64,000 nucleotides of DNA, taken from positions 124,001 through 188,000 of the forward strand of contig JAGRKV010000045.1 of the NCBI GenBank assembly GCA_020442165.1. The letters run 5' to 3'. The translations under genes and the position numbers were made by a program. The stretch's first letter is position 1; each line of letters starts with the position of its first letter. This DNA is from Hyphomicrobiaceae bacterium. GTDB lineage: Bacteria > Pseudomonadota > Alphaproteobacteria > Rhizobiales > Hyphomicrobiaceae. Shown in pieces: positions 18,947 through 26,791 of this stretch. The notes beneath the pieces were generated by a model. The model did no database searches, had not been told where the DNA came from, and was given only the letters and a program-made list of their open reading frames with translations.

Positions 18947-19248
18947 GTGGGCATCCTTTCTCGATCCGCCACCTGATACGTGGCACCCGCGGGGTTGTTG
19001 CGGCGGGGCAGTCTAGCTCTCCCCTCCCACCTGGTGAAGAACCATCAGTAGAGTTCGCGCGGCTGTGCAACCTCAATTGCATTTCCCAAGCCGTGGCGCG
19101 TCCACACAACAACACAGGGCAGGCTAGTTTTGGATTCTATCCTTCTTGCGGTTGAGCGCCATACCAAACGTGATGTAATACTGTAACGATCAGCGCGACA
19201 AGATCGTTCTGTCGGTCTGACGACGGGGAAATTCGGGGGCATGATGTG
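18947..19248. other. Divergent intergenic region upstream of dsrE and the His-rich protein gene
   Basis: 302 bases without a credible gene. It should hold the promoter of the dsrE-methyltransferase-lbpA set on the minus strand and of the exported His-rich protein on the plus strand. I see no clear inverted repeat that would name a regulator. Confidence 0.4.
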
Positions 19249-20133
19249 ATGAGGCAGGGCGGTGTAGTTCTGACATTGGTGCTCATGCTTGGCCCGTTCG
19301 CATCGGCGGCGCCGGCTGCCGCTGGCCATGATGTGTTTCACATATTCACGCCCGCAGTTGAGGCAGACCATTGGGGCGTGGAGGCATTGTCGACGTTCCA
19401 GGACGTGGCCGGGGATCATGACGACGGCGACGACGAGACGGAGGCGAGAGAGCACGGGCACGCCCACCCCCGGGCCGCACACGAGATCGCCGTTCATGGC
19501 GGGATCACATCATTCTGGATGACGAAGATCGCTTTTGCGTTCGCGCGCGAGAGCGGTGAAAGTTACACAGCCACGACGATTGCTTCCGAAAACGTCTTCC
19601 GTCTGCCGGGGCGCGGAGATGGACCAATCGATGTCGCATGGTTCACCGCGCTGGAAGCAGGACTGGAAAGTGGTGGCACCAATGCCGTCGTGTTCGGCCC
19701 CATCGTCACATACTCTGCTGGGCCTTTTTCGCTCACTCTCAATCCGTTTCTGGAACAAACCTTCGGCAGGAACAGAGAGGACGGCATCGCCTTCACCTAT
19801 GGCTGGCGCATGACCTATTCTGTCACCGATACCCTCGGCATTGGCATCGAAGGCTATGGAGAAGTCGAGAACATTGCCAGTCCGCCCACCGCGGATGAAC
19901 AGGTGCATCGCCTCGGTCCAATGCTCTATCTTGGCCACATTCACGGCGCAGCTCGTTCCGCCCACAACCACGAGGCGGAGGAGCATGGCCACGGCGGAGT
20001 GCACACACGCGGCACGCATGTTTTCGGGAATGAACACCAAGCCGAATGGCACTCGGAGGTCGGTGTACTTTTCGGGCTGACCTCAGCGACGCCCGATGTC
20101 GCGCTAAAACTCAATATCGGCGCGGATTTCTGA
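19249..20133 (+). CDS. Exported His-rich protein, probable outer-membrane or periplasmic metal-binding
   Basis: 294 residues from the ATG at 19249 (a GTG one codon earlier is possible), with GGGGGC eight bases upstream. A signal peptide ends near AAPAAAGHD. Two His- and acid-rich segments stand out: DHDDGDDETEAREHGHAHP (about residues 60-80), and a second stretch (about residues 225-265) with HIHG, HNHEAEEHGHGG and HVFGNEHQAEWHSE. Between and after them are alternating hydrophobic strands (GPIVTYSAGPFSLTLNPFL, ending VALKLNIGADF). A terminal Phe is typical of outer-membrane beta-barrels. The His clusters suggest binding of Zn, Ni, Co or Cu. I do not recognise the family. It is the only plus-strand gene inside the minus-strand sulfur and lipoate region. 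Confidence 0.75.
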   Translation: MRQGGVVLTLVLMLGPFASAAPAAAGHDVFHIFTPAVEADHWGVEALSTFQDVAGDHDDGDDETEAREHGHAHPRAAHEIAVHGGITSFWMTKIAFAFARESGESYTATTIASENVFRLPGRGDGPIDVAWFTALEAGLESGGTNAVVFGPIVTYSAGPFSLTLNPFLEQTFGRNREDGIAFTYGWRMTYSVTDTLGIGIEGYGEVENIASPPTADEQVHRLGPMLYLGHIHGAARSAHNHEAEEHGHGGVHTRGTHVFGNEHQAEWHSEVGVLFGLTSATPDVALKLNIGADF

Positions 20134-20154
20134 GGCAGGCTGTGCGTGCTGGTC

Positions 20155-21222
20155 TCAGAGACCAGCCAGCGCCCGCTCGATTGCAGTCCGGAAGTCTGCA
20201 GCAACAATCGACAGCATTTCTGGCCTGGCAGTGGCGAAGAACGCATCCACGGCTGCGCTTGCGTCGCTGACCGGCACACCCCGAAGGTGCGCCTCCAGGT
20301 CGAGCACCAGCCGTGGCGGCGTGACCAGGAAGTCTCCGGTTATCAGAACATCTCGAATGCGCGGTGTCGACGCTGGTCCTTCGACGCGCAGAAATGCAAC
20401 GACAGTGCCGCCGGCACATTGTGCTTCGCCGCGACGTACATCATCACCGGTGGGCGCATCGATTTCGAAGACGAAGTCGTCGCTGCCAATCTCGTCCCGG
20501 TAGAGCTTATCGGCGCGAGCCTCCTCCAACGGGGTCGGTGTTGACCATTCGAGCGAAAGCCCAAGCCCCTGCGCCAGCCCTTCCGCCAAGGCCTTCTGGA
20601 CAGTTGTGTCATCGGGCGTATTGCCGTGCAATTCGCGAAGAGTCGTGATGCGGCTTTCGGGTCGGTCCAATGCGTGCTTGTCGAGCTTGGCGCGTGGCAC
20701 GTTGAGGACGGACATGACCTCCTCAGGTGCCACGTCGATCAGCACCGTGCCCTGGTAGAACAAAGTATCGCCATCGAAGAAGCCACCCGTGCCGCACAGT
20801 TTGCGGCCCGCCACTTCGATATCGTTACGTGGCCGATAGCGGGCATCGATTCCGAAGGCGCGCGACAGACCGCCGGCGGCACTTTCGCAAATGCGGCGCG
20901 CATAGTCCGCGAGCGACGGCATTGGCAGGCGGCGTCGCGACAGAACGAGTTCCCAGCCCAGCATGCCGGGTGAAAAGTAGATAGCGCCGCCGCCGGTAAT
21001 CCGCCTGCCTGTGCCGACCCCGGCCTCGCGGCAGCGATCAAGCTTCAATTCGCGGCTGATGGCCTGATGGCGCCCGACGAGCGCTGTCGGCTGGAAGCGC
21101 AGAAAGCGCATCGTGTCGGGTATGGCGCCTTCGCCGTGAAGTTCCACCAGCGCCGCATCGAACGCGATGTTGGCTCGGCCTTCGCGCAGACCGGTATCGA
21201 TGACACGGAATGCCAGGCTCAC
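20155..21222 (-). CDS. slpl(AB): Lipoate-protein ligase sLpl(AB)-type
   Basis: 355 residues with a GTG start. The catalytic domain shows the lipoate-ligase blocks ALVGRHQ, TGRRITGGGAIYFSP and GRKLCGTGGFF (Lys of the active site). It continues into a C-terminal accessory domain (about residues 255-355), so both parts of LplA are in one chain. In sulfur oxidisers with sHdr, sLpl(AB) attaches the octanoyl or lipoyl group to LbpA specifically. It is the last gene of the seven-gene minus-strand operon, 66 bases after lipS2, which supports this specialised role over general lipoate salvage. Confidence 0.86.
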   Translation of the reverse strand: MSLAFRVIDTGLREGRANIAFDAALVELHGEGAIPDTMRFLRFQPTALVGRHQAISRELKLDRCREAGVGTGRRITGGGAIYFSPGMLGWELVLSRRRLPMPSLADYARRICESAAGGLSRAFGIDARYRPRNDIEVAGRKLCGTGGFFDGDTLFYQGTVLIDVAPEEVMSVLNVPRAKLDKHALDRPESRITTLRELHGNTPDDTTVQKALAEGLAQGLGLSLEWSTPTPLEEARADKLYRDEIGSDDFVFEIDAPTGDDVRRGEAQCAGGTVVAFLRVEGPASTPRIRDVLITGDFLVTPPRLVLDLEAHLRGVPVSDASAAVDAFFATARPEMLSIVAADFRTAIERALAGL

Positions 21223-21288
21223 GTCATTTCACAACGCATGCGCCGCCTCGTCCTGCGGTGAAACATGGGCAATAGGGTTCATGCCGCT

Positions 21289-22599
21289 TCAATCTCGTGC
21301 GATCCAGTTTTCCGGATCGAGGTCATCGCCCTCGGCGTAGCTTTCGCCCGCTTTCTGCAGCCGCAATTGCTGGCGGACCTTGCGGATGTCGACCGGCTCC
21401 AGCGCGAACGGATAACTGGCGACGTTCGATGGCGGGCTGTCGCCGTAGGGCCGGTCGCACGCGGATACATCTTCGGCTTCCTTGCCTGGACAGCCGGACG
21501 TCCGGAAGGCAGTGCCCTTGTCGATGACATCGTCGAGTTCAGCTTGCGGGATGCCAAAGTCGATGACGCGGCCCTCACTATCGAAGCGCATCTGTTCCAC
21601 GCGCACTTGCGCGTAGTCGATCAGGTAGCGCGCCAGCTGCACACGGCGCCATTGATCGCGCGGTGTTGCCGGCAGGTGATCCATCAACGATCCCTTCTCG
21701 GGAAAGAAGCAGAACATATGGGAGTGCCCGCCCATATCGACGAGCCGCTGCACGAGGGTGAGGACGTCGTGTTCCGTCTCGCCCATGCCGACGATGATGT
21801 GGGCGCCGAACTTCTCGCGGCCGAAGATATCGCGCGCATCCTCCAGCACCTCCCAGTATTTCTTCCAGGAATGTGGACTGTCGACTCCCTTGCCACGCGT
21901 GCGGTCGAAGATCTGTGGGGTCGCCGCATCGAGTGCGACGGTAAAAATGTCGGCTCCCATGTCCTTCAGACGCGCCACATCTTCGCGCTGCATGGTCGTC
22001 GGGTTGGACAATATGGAAACCGGCAGGCGCGACGGATCTATCCTGTCCGTCCAGGTCTTCAGGACTGTCACCGTATCCGCATCGGAACGCGGATGGGTAA
22101 TCATCGAGATGCACATACGGTGAAATGGCGTTCGCTCACCGTCACGCGCAACGATATCGACGACCTGCTCCGTGGGAACGGCCGGCCAGTCGACGCGAAT
22201 GAAATTACGGTCGGCATAGTCACGATCGGCCTCGCGATGGCGGGCGAGACCACAATAGGCGCAGTTGGCGCGGCAGCCTTCGGGGTAGGTGAGCAGCAGG
22301 TTCAAACAGCGCGTGCAGGAGCAACGATGCATCTTGCCGGACATGACGCCGAGGGTGATCGCGGCGGCGGTGGACATCTGCACGTACTCGGGCGAGCGCA
22401 TATGCGGCGCGAGGCGATTGTTGTTGGGGAGATAGACGCCTTCCGGCGGCACGTTGGCGCTCTTCACACGGCCGCCGTTACGCGCATCAGCCGGGATTAG
22501 CGCGGGTGCGCGCGGCTGCATGGCTGCGAATGCGTTGAAGTCGCTGCCATCACTTCCCTGTCGCGACGGCAATGCGGTTTCTCGCTTGATGCAGCTCAT
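21289..22599 (-). CDS. lipS2: Radical SAM protein, lipoate assembly LipS2-type
   Basis: 436 residues from the ATG at 22599, 22 bases after the lipT stop; the frame upstream overlaps lipT and is rejected. The radical SAM cluster motif is CRANCAYCGLA (C-x3-C-x2-C). A second Cys group lies just before it (RCSCTRCLNLLLTYPEGC). In the sHdr-linked pathway two radical SAM proteins, LipS1 and LipS2, insert the two sulfur atoms into octanoyl-LbpA in place of LipA. Naming this copy S2 rests on its place between lipT and slpl(AB), as I remember the published order. It could be swapped with the other. Confidence 0.8.
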   Translation of the reverse strand: MSCIKRETALPSRQGSDGSDFNAFAAMQPRAPALIPADARNGGRVKSANVPPEGVYLPNNNRLAPHMRSPEYVQMSTAAAITLGVMSGKMHRCSCTRCLNLLLTYPEGCRANCAYCGLARHREADRDYADRNFIRVDWPAVPTEQVVDIVARDGERTPFHRMCISMITHPRSDADTVTVLKTWTDRIDPSRLPVSILSNPTTMQREDVARLKDMGADIFTVALDAATPQIFDRTRGKGVDSPHSWKKYWEVLEDARDIFGREKFGAHIIVGMGETEHDVLTLVQRLVDMGGHSHMFCFFPEKGSLMDHLPATPRDQWRRVQLARYLIDYAQVRVEQMRFDSEGRVIDFGIPQAELDDVIDKGTAFRTSGCPGKEAEDVSACDRPYGDSPPSNVASYPFALEPVDIRKVRQQLRLQKAGESYAEGDDLDPENWIARD

Positions 22600-22621
22600 G
22601 TCGGTGTTGTCCCTTCTGCAC

Positions 22622-23695
22622 TCATGCCGCCCAATAGGCGTCGAACGCGATCCAGCCTTTTTGCAACTCGGATGCCAGCGGCATGCGGTTGGACGCATAG
22701 ATTGCCATCAGCTCCCGCCTGCGCGCCAATGCGCGATCGAGCGATGGACCAAACAGCGCCGTGATCTCGTCCGCGTAGTCCTTACCCGCATCGCTCTCGC
22801 CTGCAACGATACGGGCCGCCGCCGCACCGGCTTCGCGGCCGGAGATCACCGCTGTATTTATGCCCGCACCTGAAATCGGATTGGACAGTCCCGCCGCGTC
22901 GCCGGCGAGCAGCACAGTGGTGCCGTCCAGGTTCGACACGAGCTGTCTCATGCCGCCGACGGGGATGGCTCCTCCGGTATGTGCGAGAACCTCGCGGCCG
23001 ACCCGCCCCTGCTCTGCGAGGCGGTCATGGAGATCTTCGAGCAGAGGCTTTAACTGGTGCCGCCATGCCGGCGCAACGCCTAGGCCGAGATTGGCGACGC
23101 TGCCCTTTGGAAACAGCCACCCATAGCCGCCCGGTATTCCTGCCGAGAGAAAGATGTCGGTTGCATCGAAGGACTGGAGCAGAGGAACCGTTATCTGCCG
23201 TGTCTCGGCTATTTCCGTGTTGGGCGAGCCGATGGCCTTGCCGACAATCGAATGCGGCCCATCGGCGCCAATCAGAACCTTGGACGTGATCCTTGAGCCG
23301 TTGGCCAGGGTCGCGACGCCATTATCGTCGATGGCTCGGAGCGGATGTTTCAGCCGGCAATCGGCACCTGCTTCCCGCGCCTGATCGACCAACGCCGCAT
23401 CGAAAGCCGCTCTGTCGATCATGATGCCCGGAAACTGCGGTTCGACATACGGGAGCGCATCCTCGACGTACGTCGCCATCGCAGCGATGTGCTGGCGGCG
23501 GGCACGATCAACTTCAGCGCATTCCATGGCGATCATGTGCGGCACCAGTTCGGCGCACTGCACCGGAACACCCGCCTGAGACTTGCGATCGATGGCGATG
23601 ACGTGCGCGCCCTTTGCCGCCGCCGCCGATGCGGCGCTTGCGCCCGCAGGGCCGAGCCCGACGACGAGCACGTCCGCCGCAATCATGCTGCACAC
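22622..23695 (-). CDS. lipT: FAD-dependent oxidoreductase, geranylgeranyl-reductase-like (LipT)
   Basis: 357 residues. The FAD-binding fold is at the N-terminus (VLVVGLGPAGASAASAAAAK), a second FAD block is VLIGADGPHSIVGKAIG, and the C-terminal FAD contact is LLAGDAAGLSNPISGAGI. This is the geranylgeranyl-reductase-like branch of the PHBH superfamily. In the lipoate-assembly set of sHdr organisms such a protein (LipT) is thought to supply electrons to the radical SAM enzymes. It overlaps the lipS1 stop by 13 bases, so it is co-translated with that gene. The start is ATG at 23695, or 23686. Confidence 0.83.
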   Translation of the reverse strand: MCSMIAADVLVVGLGPAGASAASAAAAKGAHVIAIDRKSQAGVPVQCAELVPHMIAMECAEVDRARRQHIAAMATYVEDALPYVEPQFPGIMIDRAAFDAALVDQAREAGADCRLKHPLRAIDDNGVATLANGSRITSKVLIGADGPHSIVGKAIGSPNTEIAETRQITVPLLQSFDATDIFLSAGIPGGYGWLFPKGSVANLGLGVAPAWRHQLKPLLEDLHDRLAEQGRVGREVLAHTGGAIPVGGMRQLVSNLDGTTVLLAGDAAGLSNPISGAGINTAVISGREAGAAAARIVAGESDAGKDYADEITALFGPSLDRALARRRELMAIYASNRMPLASELQKGWIAFDAYWAA

Positions 23696-24768
23696 GATGT
23701 GCCTCCGCCAGTCGACAGGCCAGTCTTGATCGAGCAGCAGGCGTGCTGCTGCGAATAGGGCCGCCCGATTGCCTCGGCGACCGCGACGGCGCCATCTGCG
23801 GGAAATGCGATGCCGTCAAGACCGGCCATCACGGCATAGGCATCCGTGACGCGCTTATGCATGCCGGCGGGACGCGCGCAGCCGAGGTTGACCGAGGTTT
23901 GCGGCAGACGCGCCCGCGCTTCGCGAAAGATGCGGCCGACATCGGTGGTTGTCGGCGTCACGAACGTGCCGGTCTTCTTGGCGTAGAACGGCATGATGAC
24001 GACGAGCACGAGCGAATGGATTGAGTGCCGCGCGCAAATGTCGAGTGCGCGGGCCTCGCCGAGTAGCTGGCCATAGTGCAGACCGATGACGATGTGCGGA
24101 ACGATCTCCATGCTGGTCGCACACAAGGCCGCAAGCGTCGCCTCGAAATCCTCGACCGGGCGATCGAGATGATAAACCTCGCGGATCGTTTCTTCGGCGC
24201 CGATCACATCCATCATGGCGGTATCGACACCCGCCGACGCCATCAGCCTCGCGCGATCTTCGTCCAGAAGTGCGGAGTGAATGGCGATCTTGAGGTGGGG
24301 AAAGTCGCGCTTCAGCTTTTCGATGACGGGGTAGTATTTCTCGTACTTGATCTCGTTGCGCCGGTTGGAGCCCCCCGACAGCAGAAAGCCCTGCAGGTTC
24401 TGAAGCATCACAAGGTCGCGGACCTTGCTGTCCAGCAACTCAGGTGTCGTCGCGGGTATCATCGGCTCCAGGATCGAGCCGCCGCAGTGATCGCAGTCGA
24501 GGGCACAGGCGCCACCCGTCACCGAGAAGGCCGGAAACGCATTCCTGGAGCAGCCTTTCAGCTCGCCTGTCTCGTACTCGCGGAAGGTCGGCGTCGAAAA
24601 TCGGATCGGGGCGAGGTTGCGGACACGCGCATCGGCTTCCATCGCCGCGACGAATTCCGCGTCGAACTCGGCGTCTTCGAGCGGCTCGATGGCGGAGAGA
24701 CGTTCAAGCCAGCCCGATGGCCTTAAGGATACGAGCGGGACCGCTTCATCGACGTGACAGGGTTTCAT
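23683..24768 (-). CDS. lipS1: Radical SAM protein, lipoate assembly LipS1-type
   Basis: 361 residues from the ATG at 24768; a GTG at 24798 with a G-rich stretch upstream would add 10 residues. The radical SAM motif is CALDCDHCGG (C-x3-C-x2-C), preceded by KGCSRNAFPAFSVTGG. Later blocks are FLLSGGSNRR, KIAIHSALLDEDRA and EIVPHIVIGLHYGQ. Its stop overlaps the lipT start. It lies 71 bases after the DsrK-like gene, or 41 if the GTG is used. It is assigned as LipS1 because it is the first radical SAM gene before lipT. Together with lipS2, lipT and slpl(AB) it forms the complete LbpA lipoylation set. Confidence 0.8.
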   Translation of the reverse strand: MKPCHVDEAVPLVSLRPSGWLERLSAIEPLEDAEFDAEFVAAMEADARVRNLAPIRFSTPTFREYETGELKGCSRNAFPAFSVTGGACALDCDHCGGSILEPMIPATTPELLDSKVRDLVMLQNLQGFLLSGGSNRRNEIKYEKYYPVIEKLKRDFPHLKIAIHSALLDEDRARLMASAGVDTAMMDVIGAEETIREVYHLDRPVEDFEATLAALCATSMEIVPHIVIGLHYGQLLGEARALDICARHSIHSLVLVVIMPFYAKKTGTFVTPTTTDVGRIFREARARLPQTSVNLGCARPAGMHKRVTDAYAVMAGLDGIAFPADGAVAVAEAIGRPYSQQHACCSIKTGLSTGGGTSCAA

Positions 24769-24839
24769 GCACTCACTCGGTTCCGACTGGACGGGCACGC
24801 AACGATGTCCCGCCCCCCACCGGACAAACTCCCGCGTTG

Positions 24840-26144
24840 TCAGCTTTCGGCGGGCACGTCCAGATTATCGGCCAGCATCTCAACGATGCTAATCAATTCC
24901 TTGTCCCACTTCAGTGCCGCCTTGCTCTCGTCCATCGTCAGGCGGCAATTGGCGCATGCGGACACCAGGGCCGGAGCGCCGGTTGCCTCGACCTGCGCCA
25001 TCTTGATGCGGAAGACCTCGTGGCGCACGTCCGCGGCGCGTGCCATCGCCTGCACGCCGCCGCCGCCCCCGCAGCACCAGTTGAAGTTGCCGGTCGGTGT
25101 CATTTCGCGGAAATCGGAGGCAAAGCCGTCCAGAAGATAGCGCGCATCCGCAGTGGCGCCACCGCGACGGGAAATCTGGCAGGGGTCGTGATAGGTCACG
25201 GCCTGCTCGGTGTAGGGCTTGAACTTCAATCGACCCTGGCGTTTCAGATCGGCCAGATACTCGGTGATGTGCAACACCTGGAACGGCAACTCACGGCCAA
25301 GCAGATTGGCGCCCGACCAGCGCAGCACACCATAGGCGTGGCCGCATTCGGGAACCACCACGGTCTTTGCGTTGACTGCTTCCGCTGCCGCCGCGATGCG
25401 CTCCACCATGATCTTGGCGACATCGCTCTTGCCGGACAGGACACCGAAGTTGGTGGCCTCATAGCCCTTACTCGACAGCGTCCAATCGACACCGGCCGTG
25501 TTCAACAATTTGGCCATCGCCACGACGCTGTCAGGATACTTCATCATCTCGATCGACGAGACGGTGAGCAGGACGTCAGCCTTGTCCTTGTCGAGAGGGA
25601 TCTCGATCTCGTTGTCGTCGGCCAGCCACTCCACGCGATCTTCTAGAACTTCCGGCGTCACGCCCAGCGGACTGCCCTTGTCGCGCGCGTTGTCCGCGGC
25701 CTGGAGCAAATCGGGCGGCCCAAGCCCCGCCGCGACAAACGCCTGCCGGGTTGCAGCCACCACGGAAGCAATATCGATCGCCATCGGGCATACGACCGTG
25801 CAGCGCGCGCACATGGTGCAGGTGTCGAAGATCAGCGGCTCCCAGTCGCGCAGCTCCTGCTCGGTGATTTCAGGAGCAAGGCCCAGCGCCTTCTTGAGGC
25901 CAGAGAACGGCGACTTGTTGCGGCGATAGACCCGCGTCATCGGCAGGAGTTTCAAGGCCGGGGTGTGGCGCGGGTTCTGTGTCGCCTCGTGGAAATGGCA
26001 GGCCTGCGCACATTGTCCGCAATGCACACAGGCATCGAGGTAGCTGGCGATATGGCCGCCCAGCAGCGCGTCCATCTTGTCGACGGCGGCCTGAACATTT
26101 ACCGGGCGGTTGTCGGGAGCGATGGTTCCGGGTTCAACGGTCAT
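24840..26144 (-). CDS. DsrK/HdrD-like iron-sulfur protein
   Basis: 434 residues. Two 4Fe-4S motifs lie near the N-terminus: CVHCGQCAQACHF and CTMCARCTVVCPMAIDI. The C-terminal half has one complete CCG domain: DPCQISRRGG, x34, WCCGGGGG, x38, SACANCR, the ligand set for the noncubane cluster of heterodisulfide reductase. The first CCG domain is reduced to a single Cys in VVPECGHAYG, as I remember for DsrK-type proteins. Such subunits sit on the cytoplasmic face of a membrane cytochrome b and exchange electrons with thiols or disulfides. The start overlaps the preceding cytochrome gene as ATGA (26141-26144). The physiological partner is not known; LbpA is an attractive inference. Confidence 0.82.
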   Translation of the reverse strand: MTVEPGTIAPDNRPVNVQAAVDKMDALLGGHIASYLDACVHCGQCAQACHFHEATQNPRHTPALKLLPMTRVYRRNKSPFSGLKKALGLAPEITEQELRDWEPLIFDTCTMCARCTVVCPMAIDIASVVAATRQAFVAAGLGPPDLLQAADNARDKGSPLGVTPEVLEDRVEWLADDNEIEIPLDKDKADVLLTVSSIEMMKYPDSVVAMAKLLNTAGVDWTLSSKGYEATNFGVLSGKSDVAKIMVERIAAAAEAVNAKTVVVPECGHAYGVLRWSGANLLGRELPFQVLHITEYLADLKRQGRLKFKPYTEQAVTYHDPCQISRRGGATADARYLLDGFASDFREMTPTGNFNWCCGGGGGVQAMARAADVRHEVFRIKMAQVEATGAPALVSACANCRLTMDESKAALKWDKELISIVEMLADNLDVPAES

Positions 26145-26791
26145 GGTGCAAACCCCCTGCGGCCGTAAGTGGCGCCGGTCCTGGCGCGCGACAAGAGGAA
26201 GGTGAAGGCGTGAATGAGGCGTGAGAACGGGAAGTAGATCATCAGAGCCTCGACAGTCAGCAGGTGGAATGCGCGCAAGCCAGCATGCGCTTCCTGCAAG
26301 GCGAGGCACCCTGTCAGCATGACGATGAAGGTCAACCAGACTCCCAGATGATCGTCGATGTCGGACAGCTGTTTCTTTACCGGGTCCGTCAAGCGGTGGA
26401 CGTAGAGCAGAATGAGGCCCGCAAAGGCTGCTTCCGCTGCAATGATGAAGCCCCAACGCGGCAGCTTGGGCCAGCCGATGTCGGCGCCGATCAGTCGTTC
26501 CTGAATGAACTCCACATGAGGTGCTGCGAACAAGATCAGGACCAGCAGACCGACGTGGAACAGGTATCCCGTAACGAAATGGTAGAGCGTGCGTCCGAGG
26601 TTGCCACCGTGCGGCACAGAATGCTGGATGATAGCCTTCACCGCACCGCCAGCGCCGCTGCTGCCGCTGCGCGCTTCTGACAGGTCTGCGGGACGCTTCA
26701 TCGTGACGAGCGCGATGATGCGCCAGGCGACACCGACCACAAATACCGTCAGTGCCAGATACCACAGCGGTCCTTCTATGAACTGGATCAT
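26141..26791 (-). CDS. NarI/DsrM-like membrane cytochrome b subunit
   Basis: 216 residues with about five membrane segments: residues 8-30, 68-90 (YHFVTGYLFHVGLLVLILF), 112-130, 150-165 and 175-200. His residues for b-heme binding are seen in HFVTGYLFHVG and FHLLTVEALMIYFPFSRLIH. The layout is that of NarI, DsrM and HdrE, the quinone-facing partners of a DsrK or HdrD subunit. It overlaps the genes on both sides by four bases, which strongly suggests one complex with the DsrK-like protein. Confidence 0.82.
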   Translation of the reverse strand: MIQFIEGPLWYLALTVFVVGVAWRIIALVTMKRPADLSEARSGSSGAGGAVKAIIQHSVPHGGNLGRTLYHFVTGYLFHVGLLVLILFAAPHVEFIQERLIGADIGWPKLPRWGFIIAAEAAFAGLILLYVHRLTDPVKKQLSDIDDHLGVWLTFIVMLTGCLALQEAHAGLRAFHLLTVEALMIYFPFSRLIHAFTFLLSRARTGATYGRRGFAP

